The notes: generated by a model not told the origin, from the letters alone. DNA of 6,714 nucleotides from Firmicutes bacterium CAG:238 (GCA_000435615.1 FR882012.1:45891-52604); one strand, 5' to 3'. Shown: positions 1-5,935, numbered from the stretch's first letter. Made by a program: numbers and translations.

Positions 1-982
1 AAACATACCGGTTATGCTGCTTGGCGCGCCCGGCATCGGAAAAACAGCCGCGATAACAGAATTCTCTAAAAAAATGAAAGGGGACTTGGTTGACATCCGT
101 TTGTCAGCCGAAACTCCGAGCAGCTTTGAAGGAAAAGATTATATTTCTCCGCAAAGCGGCGATTTAAAGAAAGCGAGAGCATGGTGGCTGCGGAGAATCG
201 ATGAAAATCAGTGTGCGGACATTCCGACCATACTTTTTTTCGATGAGTATACAAATGCGCCGGATGCTTTGCAGCAGCTGGCTTATGCACCATTCAACGA
301 ACGGAGGCTGCATGGTGTTTCCTTTGATTATCAATTAAAAAACGGACAACCGGGGCTGTTTGTTTTCGGCGCGGGTAATCGAGTTGAAGATGAAACGGGT
401 GCGAGAGAAATGGTTTACGCGTCAAAGACAAGAGTATTTACTGTAGATTTTGAAATTACGGTAAAAGAATGGTTGGATTGGGCCGAGAATAACGATATTG
501 ATTCTAAAATTCAATCTTTTTTGTACGCGAATCCGGACGCGCTTCTTGAAAAGCCATCCACAGGAACAGCTTGCCCGCGTGAATGGGCGAACTTGTCCGT
601 TGCTTTGAAAAAGGGAATTTCCTGCCGAGAGGCTGCGCATGGGACAATCAGAGGAGCACATGAAACAAAATTCTGCGCATTTTACGATCAGGCTGACTTA
701 TGCCCGACAATCGAACAGATTGTCAGCGGAGCGGCGAAAAAACCGGACAAGGTACATTTGGCCGCCTTTGCCGCAACTTTGGCGTTCGCGCTAAAAGAAG
801 ATACGGAGATAAAAAAACACTTTGCGGCTGTTTATGAATGGATTGCCGAACAAAGTCCGGAATGTGAAGTCATGTTTGCCAGATATGTGATTGACTTGCT
901 TGGCAGCACTTTGCTTTCAGATAAAAATTGTATGCGTGTCTTGGGGCAGGCTGCGAAGAAAGCGGGGATTTACGCAAAATGA
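1..982 (+). CDS. MoxR-type AAA+ ATPase, N-terminus outside the window
   Basis: The reading frame is open from base 2, before the first ATG at 14, so the gene is 5'-partial; probably only some tens of residues are missing. Numbering from that ATG, the Walker A motif GAPGIGKT is at residues 4-11, Walker B ILFFDEY at 73-79, the sensor-1 Asn in FGAGNR at 118-123, and a PREW motif at 188-191 that fits sensor 2. The order and spacing match MoxR-class AAA+ proteins. These use ATP to remodel partner proteins and are usually encoded beside a vWA protein, as here. The stop codon overlaps the next start (ATGA at 979-982), which implies translational coupling and joint action with the vWA/metallopeptidase protein. 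Nothing visible is broken. The ATPase assignment is strong; the client substrate is unknown. Confidence 0.9.
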   Translation, partial: NIPVMLLGAPGIGKTAAITEFSKKMKGDLVDIRLSAETPSSFEGKDYISPQSGDLKKARAWWLRRIDENQCADIPTILFFDEYTNAPDALQQLAYAPFNERRLHGVSFDYQLKNGQPGLFVFGAGNRVEDETGAREMVYASKTRVFTVDFEITVKEWLDWAENNDIDSKIQSFLYANPDALLEKPSTGTACPREWANLSVALKKGISCREAAHGTIRGAHETKFCAFYDQADLCPTIEQIVSGAAKKPDKVHLAAFAATLAFALKEDTEIKKHFAAVYEWIAEQSPECEVMFARYVIDLLGSTLLSDKNCMRVLGQAAKKAGIYAK

Positions 983-2046
983 ATTTTCATGCATTGATTT
1001 GGAAAGAGCCTTGGCTCACGCCTGTGGTTTTGAATATCAGACAGGTGTTCAAAACAACGAGGATTCCGTCCGTAGGGGTGTCACCGGATGGAAAAACGCT
1101 ATATTATAATCCTGTTTTTTGGAAAAAGCTTAGCGCGAAAGAACAAATCGCTGTGCAAATTCATGAAATGCTGCACATTGTTTATCAGCATGCCGAACGA
1201 AGAAAAAATCGAGAACAAGCACGATGGAATCTTGCATGTGATATGGCAATCAATGAGCAGATTCGCATGGCGGAGTATCAGCTTCCGGAGGGGGCAATCG
1301 AAGGCGAGAACGATACAGCAGAAAATATCTATGAACGAATAAAAACGATATCTTTTTTAACCGAAGGTAAAAGTCAGAAGGATGCCTATATCAAAGCTAT
1401 CTGTGCGGACATTGAAAAAAATGTCGAAGAGAATGTAATGGCAGGCGATTTACTTCCTTATAACGCAGATGGCACGCAATGCAGCCCGGAGAACGAAACT
1501 CTGAATGCGATAGAATTGAGCAAGCAGATGGCAGGGGCAGGGACTACAACTCTGTCAAAACTTTTTTCGCTGCAGAAAGGCAGAGCCGATTGGAAAAGTA
1601 TATTGAGACATTTGGTGCAAAGTGTTGTCGGAACCGATATGGATTATCTGACCTATGAGTTTGATGAATTTGGCGTTTGCGAAGATGTTCTGCTCCGAAA
1701 ACCATCCGCGAAAATTTGCGCTTTGGTTGATGAAAGCGGCAGCATTGATGACCACTTGTATGAGGAATTTTGCGGCGAACTGAGAAGCTTATCATTCCTT
1801 GCGGAAGTTTATGCGTCAGGTTTCACTTATCGCACAGAGCTGAAGCCGGTACCGGTCAAAAAGTATTGCCGCACGATGAGTGGCGGAACGGATGTACGTC
1901 CGGCCTATGAACAAGCATGTAAAAAAGATTATGATTGTATTATCGTGCTGACAGATGGTTATCTCGAATTTCCATCTCAAGAACCGATCGCGACAATTTG
2001 GGTAATGCCGGAGTCAAAAAGAAAAAAAATGGAGGTGTTAGTATGA
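979..2046 (+). CDS. vWA-domain protein with N-terminal metallopeptidase-like domain (DUF2201-type)
   Basis: I chose ATG 979 (355 residues) rather than an upstream in-frame ATG at 928 because 979 forms an ATGA overlap with the ATPase stop and has a GGGGA ribosome site at 964-968. The N-terminal half carries HEMLH at residues 62-66 followed by H71, a zinc-metallopeptidase-like signature, in the context QIHEMLHIVYQHAERR. The C-terminal part (about 245-350) is a vWA-like domain with a metal-ion-dependent adhesion site: DESGS at 251-255, the Thr of SGGTD at 301-305 and the Asp of TDGY at 325-328. This layout matches the family known as DUF2201 (putative metallopeptidase plus vWA-like domain), which accompanies MoxR ATPases. 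The inferred role is a metal-binding adaptor or protease worked by the upstream ATPase, probably cytoplasmic, since no signal peptide or membrane segment is visible. Peptidase activity is unproven for the family. Confidence 0.88.
   Translation: MNFHALIWKEPWLTPVVLNIRQVFKTTRIPSVGVSPDGKTLYYNPVFWKKLSAKEQIAVQIHEMLHIVYQHAERRKNREQARWNLACDMAINEQIRMAEYQLPEGAIEGENDTAENIYERIKTISFLTEGKSQKDAYIKAICADIEKNVEENVMAGDLLPYNADGTQCSPENETLNAIELSKQMAGAGTTTLSKLFSLQKGRADWKSILRHLVQSVVGTDMDYLTYEFDEFGVCEDVLLRKPSAKICALVDESGSIDDHLYEEFCGELRSLSFLAEVYASGFTYRTELKPVPVKKYCRTMSGGTDVRPAYEQACKKDYDCIIVLTDGYLEFPSQEPIATIWVMPESKRKKMEVLV
2031..2035 (+). promoter_or_regulatory. Ribosome binding site GGAGG for the ankyrin-like gene
   Basis: A full GGAGG lies inside the last codons of the vWA gene, seven bases before ATG 2043. 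It fixes the start of the 141-residue protein; the longer in-frame opening upstream, from 1935, lies entirely inside the vWA gene and is not needed. Confidence 0.75.
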
Positions 2047-2468
2047 AGAAACTTGGCAGTGTCGAAAAAGTAGAAGATTTTTTCCTGGCGGTTGCCGGGG
2101 GAGCTGATGTGAACGGAACATGGAGAGGCAGTCCGCTTGTTGAATATTTTTTTACCAGATCGATGCAGAAAATCGTCTTTTATCCGACAAAGCATCCGAG
2201 GGCAAAGGAGGATGCCGACGCGCAAAAGCTCGAAATTCTCCTTCTCTCCGGTGCGGATGTCAGTCCGCTTTTCACATCTTCATACGAATACTATGAATAC
2301 GGCAATCTTGTCAGATTGATTACAAAACGCGCGGAATTGCTGAATATTATTTTGGCAAGCCCCCAAGCCCATGAAATCATCAAGACGGACGAAACACTCC
2401 TGCATGACCTTTTCCTTTTGAGAAGCAGCTTGCGAGAGGTCCTAAAAAAAATGGATGATATACAATAA
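2043..2468 (+). CDS. Small ankyrin-repeat-like protein
   Basis: This 141-residue protein starts at ATG 2043, whose ATGA overlaps the stop of the vWA gene. I do not recognise a named family. Two segments have the look of ankyrin repeats: FFLAVAGGADVN followed by GSPLVEYFF (about residues 13-37), and KLEILLLSGADVSPL (about 62-76). Both carry the G-A-D-V-N/S turn after a leucine-rich helix. The rest is helical and charged, with DETLLHDLFLLRSSLREVLKKM near the end fitting one more degenerate helix pair. No signal peptide or membrane helix is visible. Ankyrin repeats mediate protein contacts, so a substrate adaptor or partner for the MoxR/vWA pair is a reasonable inference from the coupling, but it is only inference. 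An immunity protein of a toxin cluster is an alternative. Confidence 0.7.
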   Translation: MKKLGSVEKVEDFFLAVAGGADVNGTWRGSPLVEYFFTRSMQKIVFYPTKHPRAKEDADAQKLEILLLSGADVSPLFTSSYEYYEYGNLVRLITKRAELLNIILASPQAHEIIKTDETLLHDLFLLRSSLREVLKKMDDIQ

Positions 2469-2469
2469 A

Positions 2470-2481
2470 TGTGATATGATA
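2470..2481 (+). promoter_or_regulatory. Candidate internal promoter, extended -10 (TGATATGAT)
   Basis: Immediately after the ankyrin-like gene, TATGAT at 2475-2480 is preceded by TG at 2472-2473, giving an extended -10 element. No good -35 is visible at the usual distance (about 2452-2457), which extended -10 promoters can tolerate. The same 12 bases recur upstream of the HicB gene at 6234-6245. A start point near 2487 would fall in or just before the ribosome site, so the leader would be very short; that weakens the call. Confidence 0.4.
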
Positions 2482-2482
2482 G

Positions 2483-2489
2483 AAAGGAG
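2483..2489 (+). promoter_or_regulatory. Ribosome binding site AAAGGAG deciding the deiminase start
   Basis: AAAGGAG ends seven bases before ATG 2497. This supports 2497 as the start over the in-frame ATG at 2455, which overlaps the previous gene and has no good ribosome site. Confidence 0.7.
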
Positions 2490-2496
2490 CATAATA

Positions 2497-3309
2497 ATGG
2501 AAGTTTATTTATCTGACTGGTTTGATTACATGAGGAACGAAGTACCTGTATGTGCAAGAGTCATCGAGGGGATTCAGTGGGGCAAAGATGAGATTGTTTT
2601 CATCAAAAAAACTAGAGACACTTGGCTGCGTGATTTTATGCCGGTTAAAACCAAGAGCGGAAAGTATATCGCTTTTGCTTACAAACCAATCTATCTAGAA
2701 GGCTATCCGGATCTGTGTACAAACTTTCAAAAAAATATTGCGCCGCAGCTTGCAATTGGTGATATTACGTATTCAGAAATCAGGCTGGATGGCGGAAACA
2801 TTATTTTTTCACCATCGAAAAATACTGCGATTATCAGTGACCGGATCTTTTTAGAAAACCCGAAATATGAAAAGTCGTCTTTAGTTCGACAACTTGAAAA
2901 ACTTTTGGAAGCACGTGTGATCATAATACCATCGCTCCCGAGTGATTTTACCGGACATGCTGACGGAATGGTCCGGTTCGTCGATGAAACAAGGGTTATC
3001 GGAAACAGAACTAAATTCAAGAACGGACTGGAACAGCGAATTAAAAATATTCTGCAGCTGCATGGCCTTGATGTGATTGAATTTCCGTATTTTTCCCAAA
3101 AGCGTTTTGGAATTTTTAATGCAGTCGGATGCTATATGAATTTTTTGGAAACAGAAAAAAATCTGTATCTTCCGGTATTTCATCACAGCATGGATGACGA
3201 AGCAATCAACTTCGCAAAAAAACTTTATACGAAGAATGTGATTCCGATTGAAATCTGCCATATCGCAATAGATGGCGGAGGGCTGAACTGTATCAGCTGG
3301 ACCAAATAG
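2497..3309 (+). CDS. Agmatine deiminase / peptidyl-arginine deiminase family protein (short branch)
   Basis: This 270-residue protein has the guanidino-group-modifying fold of the PAD_porph (PF04371) family, whose members hydrolyse agmatine or peptidyl-arginine to citrulline-type products and ammonia through a Cys nucleophile. Visible motifs in order are RDTWLRDFMPV (40-50), LDGGN (97-101), GHADGMVRFVDE (153-164, with the catalytic His and substrate-binding Asp), GCYMNFLE (211-218) and GGGLNCISW (260-268) with the predicted nucleophile Cys265. All key residues are present, so it should be active. It is shorter than classical agmatine deiminases (about 340-370 residues). It resembles a compact branch of the family with GHADGMVRFVDE and a C-terminal G-LNC motif, whose substrate I do not know. 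It is cytoplasmic by appearance. It sits 28 bases after the ankyrin-like gene with its own ribosome site and possibly its own promoter. Confidence 0.88.
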   Translation: MEVYLSDWFDYMRNEVPVCARVIEGIQWGKDEIVFIKKTRDTWLRDFMPVKTKSGKYIAFAYKPIYLEGYPDLCTNFQKNIAPQLAIGDITYSEIRLDGGNIIFSPSKNTAIISDRIFLENPKYEKSSLVRQLEKLLEARVIIIPSLPSDFTGHADGMVRFVDETRVIGNRTKFKNGLEQRIKNILQLHGLDVIEFPYFSQKRFGIFNAVGCYMNFLETEKNLYLPVFHHSMDDEAINFAKKLYTKNVIPIEICHIAIDGGGLNCISWTK

Positions 3310-3348
3310 AAAAAGCAAAACAAAAGCAAAGCAAGTGAGGAAACAAAA

Positions 3349-4551
3349 GTGTTTTTTTATGAATATGAATATGAAAATGGATACAATTGGAAACGTGTTT
3401 ACTATAATGTTCCTGATGCGGAAGAAGTCAAAGACAGCTTGCAAAGAATATCAACAATCTGCAGAGAAGAACTCAAAAACATGTATCTTGATCAGAGCAT
3501 TCCCCAGTCGTATTTGAAATACGAATTGGATCAGATCAGAAGAAACAAATTGGCGGTTGAAATTGAAATTCTTTTTGAGAGTTTGGAGATAGGACGTGAA
3601 AAAGGCTATACAGAAGAACTGTACATACCTCCATTCAGCGGCACCCTAACCCTGTTTCTGCTCCGAAAGAAGCTTGGACTTCCGGCCATGAATCCGTTGC
3701 CGCCTCATTACAGATGCGACCTTGATGGATATGTGAAGTTCGATGAAAAGCAGACTGGCTATGGAATGAATCTACCGGATTGTAAATGCCCGCGGTGCGG
3801 AAAAATGTTAAAAAAAGATGGTTATGATCTGCTGAAATATCAAAATCCAATTTACGCAGAGCTTGAAATCCCACTTGCTCCATCGGTGCACAAAATTATT
3901 TGCTCAGCGATCGCAGAGAGATTCCGGCGCGTAAAACCGGAAAAGAGCATAGAGTATCGCCGAATCCTATATACAAGTTTTAGCAAAGCGGAAATTATCG
4001 GAAATCTGCGAAAAAGGATCGGACCGGTTCCGGATGAATATGAAGAACAAATACTCGAGAAAACATTGAAAACCATGGCAGAGGAGCTTACAGCATCGTT
4101 TGAAAAATTTCCGATGGAACCGCATATTTCAGATCTCGCTCCTGCCGGGATTGAAGAAATGAAAATCTGTGATTTTCAGACTTTGGTCCGGCTATACTGT
4201 CACATGCATGGAAATTTTGGGAAGCCCAAATGTGTTTCAAATTTAACAAATCCGTTATTCTTTGTCACGAAAGAAGAACTTGCTGACAAATTACTGTCTT
4301 ATGGTGTTCCGAAACATGAAGTATTTAGGCTTGGGATGGAAGATACCTATATTGAAGCGGAGTGGGAACAAATATATGACACATACCAAATTCATCCGGA
4401 AATGCAAAAATTATGTAATAATTTGGTTCGTTTAGTTTCAACATTTGAGGGAATATGGTCGGCGCAGCTCCAATATCAGGAGGCATGGTATCAAATACAT
4501 TATCCGAAAGAGTATGAAGAATGCAGTGCTCCGTTTCGGGAATCAACATGA
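3349..4551 (+). CDS. PolC-derived protein lacking the polymerase core
   Basis: The start is GTG 3349, with AGTGAGG just upstream; no in-frame ATG comes earlier than residue 45. The 400 residues read as a contracted copy of the C-terminal half of PolC, the Gram-positive replicase alpha subunit. Residues about 35-110 resemble the helical segment before PolC's S-R-G-S-V-G-S motif, here reduced to PPFSGTL. NPLPPHYRC (115-123) and the CKCPRCGKMLKKDGYDL stretch (145-161) match PolC's zinc-module signature closely, although one of the four usual cysteines is missing. Residues about 275-392 (DFQTLVRLYCHMHG to YQIHYPKEYEE) parallel PolC's F-A-E-L-V-R-I-S-G-L-S-H-G to F-K-V-H-Y-P-L-Y-Y region. Between them about 100 residues replace PolC's much longer palm section, and the catalytic D-I-D-L is at best ELEI (171-174). 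No exonuclease, OB or PHP part is present, against about 1,400 residues for PolC. It is therefore predicted not to polymerise DNA. The reading frame is intact, which argues for a retained function. That function is unknown. Confidence 0.72.
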   Translation: MFFYEYEYENGYNWKRVYYNVPDAEEVKDSLQRISTICREELKNMYLDQSIPQSYLKYELDQIRRNKLAVEIEILFESLEIGREKGYTEELYIPPFSGTLTLFLLRKKLGLPAMNPLPPHYRCDLDGYVKFDEKQTGYGMNLPDCKCPRCGKMLKKDGYDLLKYQNPIYAELEIPLAPSVHKIICSAIAERFRRVKPEKSIEYRRILYTSFSKAEIIGNLRKRIGPVPDEYEEQILEKTLKTMAEELTASFEKFPMEPHISDLAPAGIEEMKICDFQTLVRLYCHMHGNFGKPKCVSNLTNPLFFVTKEELADKLLSYGVPKHEVFRLGMEDTYIEAEWEQIYDTYQIHPEMQKLCNNLVRLVSTFEGIWSAQLQYQEAWYQIHYPKEYEECSAPFREST

Positions 4552-4639
4552 AGGGGAATGAATGATAAAAGCTTTAAGAACCCTATAAGCTGCAAGAACT
4601 ACGAGCTGTCTGCAGCAGTGTATTAGACGATCAGGAAGA

Positions 4640-4828
4640 GGTGCCGATAATGGCGATGATTCTTATGTTGTAATTCCGGAGGGAGTGGATGCCATCGGCG
4701 GCGGTGTTTTTTTAGGTTGCGAAAATCTAAGCGCTATTGAATTTCCCAAAAGTTTAAAAACCATTGGCGACCGAGCATTTTTTGGATGCGGTAATCTCAT
4801 TCGTTTACTACAACAGACGATAAAAAAC
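4640..4828 (+). pseudogene. Remnant of a BspA-type leucine-rich-repeat (LRR_5) protein
   Basis: In one frame (codons starting at 4640) the translation contains YVVIPEGVDAIGGGVFLGC and then SAIEFPKSLKTIGDRAFFGC. These are two consecutive LRR_5 repeats of the V-x-I-P-x-x-V-x-x-I-G-x-x-A-F-x-x-C form found in BspA-like surface proteins. The frame is open only from 4589, after a TAA at 4586-4588, with no ATG and no ribosome site upstream. After about 4800 the repeat pattern dissolves into unrelated sequence. A GTG at 4685 opens the same frame but lies inside the repeat, so it is not a believable start. The piece is best read as the leftover of a larger repeat protein after deletion. Similar repeats are often multicopy in these genomes, so recombination may have brought it here. 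Confidence 0.62.
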
Positions 4829-4858
4829 TTGATTTCATCTTGGATTTCCTTGTATAAT
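4829..4858 (+). promoter_or_regulatory. Sigma-A-type promoter for the ArsC-like gene
   Basis: TTGATT at 4829-4834 and a perfect TATAAT at 4853-4858 are separated by 18 bases. The start point would be near 4865, giving a leader of about 85 bases before ATG 4950. This is the best-formed promoter in the window. It lies at the end of the LRR remnant. Confidence 0.7.
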
Positions 4859-4891
4859 AAAGACACTACTGCGGACGCATCCAAGATGAAA
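4833..4891. repeat. Perfect 13-base inverted repeat flanking the -10 box
   Basis: TTTCATCTTGGAT at 4833-4845 is repeated in exact inverse complement as ATCCAAGATGAAA at 4879-4891, with 33 bases between. The left arm overlaps the last two bases of the -35 element and part of the promoter spacer; the right arm lies just after the predicted start point. Because the left arm is not transcribed from this promoter, the arrangement fits a DNA operator (two sites bridged across the promoter) better than an RNA hairpin. Transcripts reading through from upstream could still form it as RNA. Confidence 0.6.
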
Positions 4892-4949
4892 ACATGTATC
4901 GGATTCAGTATTACCGAGACGATGATGAATAGCAAGAAAGGGGAATACC

Positions 4950-5303
4950 ATGATTTTTTTAGAATACCCGAAGTGCTCTACCTGCCGCAAGGCTAAGGCA
5001 TGGCTGGACGCGCATCAGATTAACTATACCGATCGGCATATCGTGGAGGACAACCCGTCTGCCGCGGAGCTTGCGGCATGGCATCATATGAGCAGACTGC
5101 CGCTTAAAAAATTTTTTAACACCAGCGGCATACTGTACAAAGAGATGAATCTCAAAGACAAGCTTCCGAATATGAATGAGGCAGAGCAGTACGACCTGTT
5201 GGCGTCAAACGGCATGCTGGTCAAGCGCCCGCTTCTCATCGATAGCGGGAAAGTTTTGGTCGGATTCAAGGAAACCGAGTGGGAGGCTGCACTGCATGTG
5301 TAA
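4950..5303 (+). CDS. ArsC/Spx-family protein, YusI-like
   Basis: This 117-residue protein, of full family length, starts at ATG 4950 with AAAGGGG at 4937-4943. It has the thioredoxin-like fold of the arsenate reductase/Spx family. YPKCSTCRKAKAWL at residues 6-19 holds a CxxC pair (C9, C12). LPLKKFFNTSG (50-60), MNLKDKLPNM (66-75) and DLLASNGMLVKRPLL (82-96) follow, with Arg93 at the place of the oxyanion-binding Arg of ArsC. The sequence recalls B. subtilis YusI more than true ArsC or Spx. YusI-type proteins are annotated as arsenate reductase-like, but no arsenic-resistance genes are nearby, so a general thiol-redox role is as likely. It is cytoplasmic. Base composition is richer in GC than in the genes upstream. 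It has its own promoter and may be co-transcribed with the DIP1984-family gene. Confidence 0.87.
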   Translation: MIFLEYPKCSTCRKAKAWLDAHQINYTDRHIVEDNPSAAELAAWHHMSRLPLKKFFNTSGILYKEMNLKDKLPNMNEAEQYDLLASNGMLVKRPLLIDSGKVLVGFKETEWEAALHV

Positions 5304-5397
5304 GGAACAGAACCGAAGCGTAGATATCGAAAATGAATTAGCAGCAAAGAGCCGGGCAACTACAAGATTCAGTCTGGATGTCGATGAAAAGACATAG
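5296..5397 (+). other. Possible 33-codon ORF or decayed coding remnant
   Basis: An ATG at 5296 overlaps the last codons of the ArsC-like gene and opens a 33-codon frame ending at a TAG (5395-5397). Its tail reads ATTRFSLDVDEKT, which looks like the first beta strand of a ribbon-helix-helix or Arc-type DNA-binding protein but has no helices after it. No ribosome site of quality precedes it. The space from 5304 to 5475 otherwise holds no promoter or terminator I can see. It may be the stub of a lost antitoxin or simply chance. Confidence 0.2.
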
Positions 5398-5462
5398 ACC
5401 CTGCTGCAATTTCCGGCAAATCGCTGAAGCATCATGGATGGAAACAAATATACAGAAAGAGC

Positions 5463-5468
5463 AGGAGG
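5463..5468 (+). promoter_or_regulatory. Ribosome binding site AGGAGG for the DIP1984-family gene
   Basis: A consensus AGGAGG ends seven bases before ATG 5476. It decides this start over the in-frame ATG at 5434, which would add 14 residues unlike the family's N-terminus. Confidence 0.8.
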
Positions 5469-5475
5469 AAGGATT

Positions 5476-5928
5476 ATGAAATTAGCTGAGGCATTACAGG
5501 AACGGGCGGATATCAACAGCCGCCTTGCGGAGCTTTATCCGCGGCTTTCGAATAACGCAATTGTGCAGGAGGGTGAAAAGCCTGCGGAGGATCCACAAAG
5601 CTTGATCGATGAAATCGAAAGCTGCACCGCGCGCCTTGCGGAACTGATCGCGCGCATCAATCTGACCAATTGCAGCATTTGCGTCGATGGCAAGACTCTG
5701 ACAGAAATGATCGCCGAAAAAGACGCGCTGAACGCTAAGATCAATTTATATCGAAATTTGATTGGCGCGGCAAGCAATGTGGTGCATCGCGCGACCAGAA
5801 CAGAAATCAAAATCAAGAGTACCGTCGATGTCGGCAAGCTGCAGAAACAAGCGGATGCTTACGCCAAAGAGCTGCGTCTTTTGGATAACCGGCTGCAGGA
5901 AGCAAACTGGCTGAACGAACTGTTATAG
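5476..5928 (+). CDS. DIP1984 family protein (formerly annotated septicolysin)
   Basis: This 150-residue protein is full length for the family. It begins MKLAEALQERADINSRLAEL, the typical DIP1984 N-terminus. It then shows NNAIVQEGEKPAEDP (26-40), LIARINLTN (57-65), GKTLTEMIAEKDAL (72-85), RTEIKIKSTVDVGKLQKQ (108-125) and a C-terminal NWLNELL (144-150). Long amphipathic helices at the N-terminus and at 120-145 suggest a coiled-coil bundle. There is no signal peptide, so despite the old cytolysin name the product looks cytoplasmic; its function is unknown to me. Composition is GC-rich like the ArsC-like gene, and no terminator is visible between the two, so they may share a transcript. A hairpin 8 bases after the stop probably ends it. 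Confidence 0.88.
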   Translation: MKLAEALQERADINSRLAELYPRLSNNAIVQEGEKPAEDPQSLIDEIESCTARLAELIARINLTNCSICVDGKTLTEMIAEKDALNAKINLYRNLIGAASNVVHRATRTEIKIKSTVDVGKLQKQADAYAKELRLLDNRLQEANWLNELL

Positions 5929-5935
5929 CGCGGAC

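Noticed and set aside
3310..3348. A-rich repeats (AAAGCAAA-like) before the PolC-relic start, considered as a promoter or CRISPR-like repeat
   Set aside because: They are only short low-complexity A/C/G runs in a 39-base spacer, with no -10 box and no spacer-repeat periodicity.
2881..3444. 187-codon open frame on the minus strand
   Set aside because: It is antisense to the deiminase and PolC-relic genes, whose motifs are unmistakable. Its Phe/Ile-rich translation mirrors Lys/Asn/Glu codons on the other strand rather than a membrane protein.
3349..4551. A functional DNA polymerase
   Set aside because: The palm, exonuclease and OB parts are missing, and the D-I-D-L catalytic motif is not present.
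4567..4595. Terminator hairpin after the PolC relic (AGCTT/AAGCT)
   Set aside because: The stem is only about five to six bases with no T run after it.
4950..5303. Arsenic-resistance operon
   Set aside because: The protein is ArsC-family but YusI-like, and no arsB, arsR or acr3 gene lies next to it in the window.
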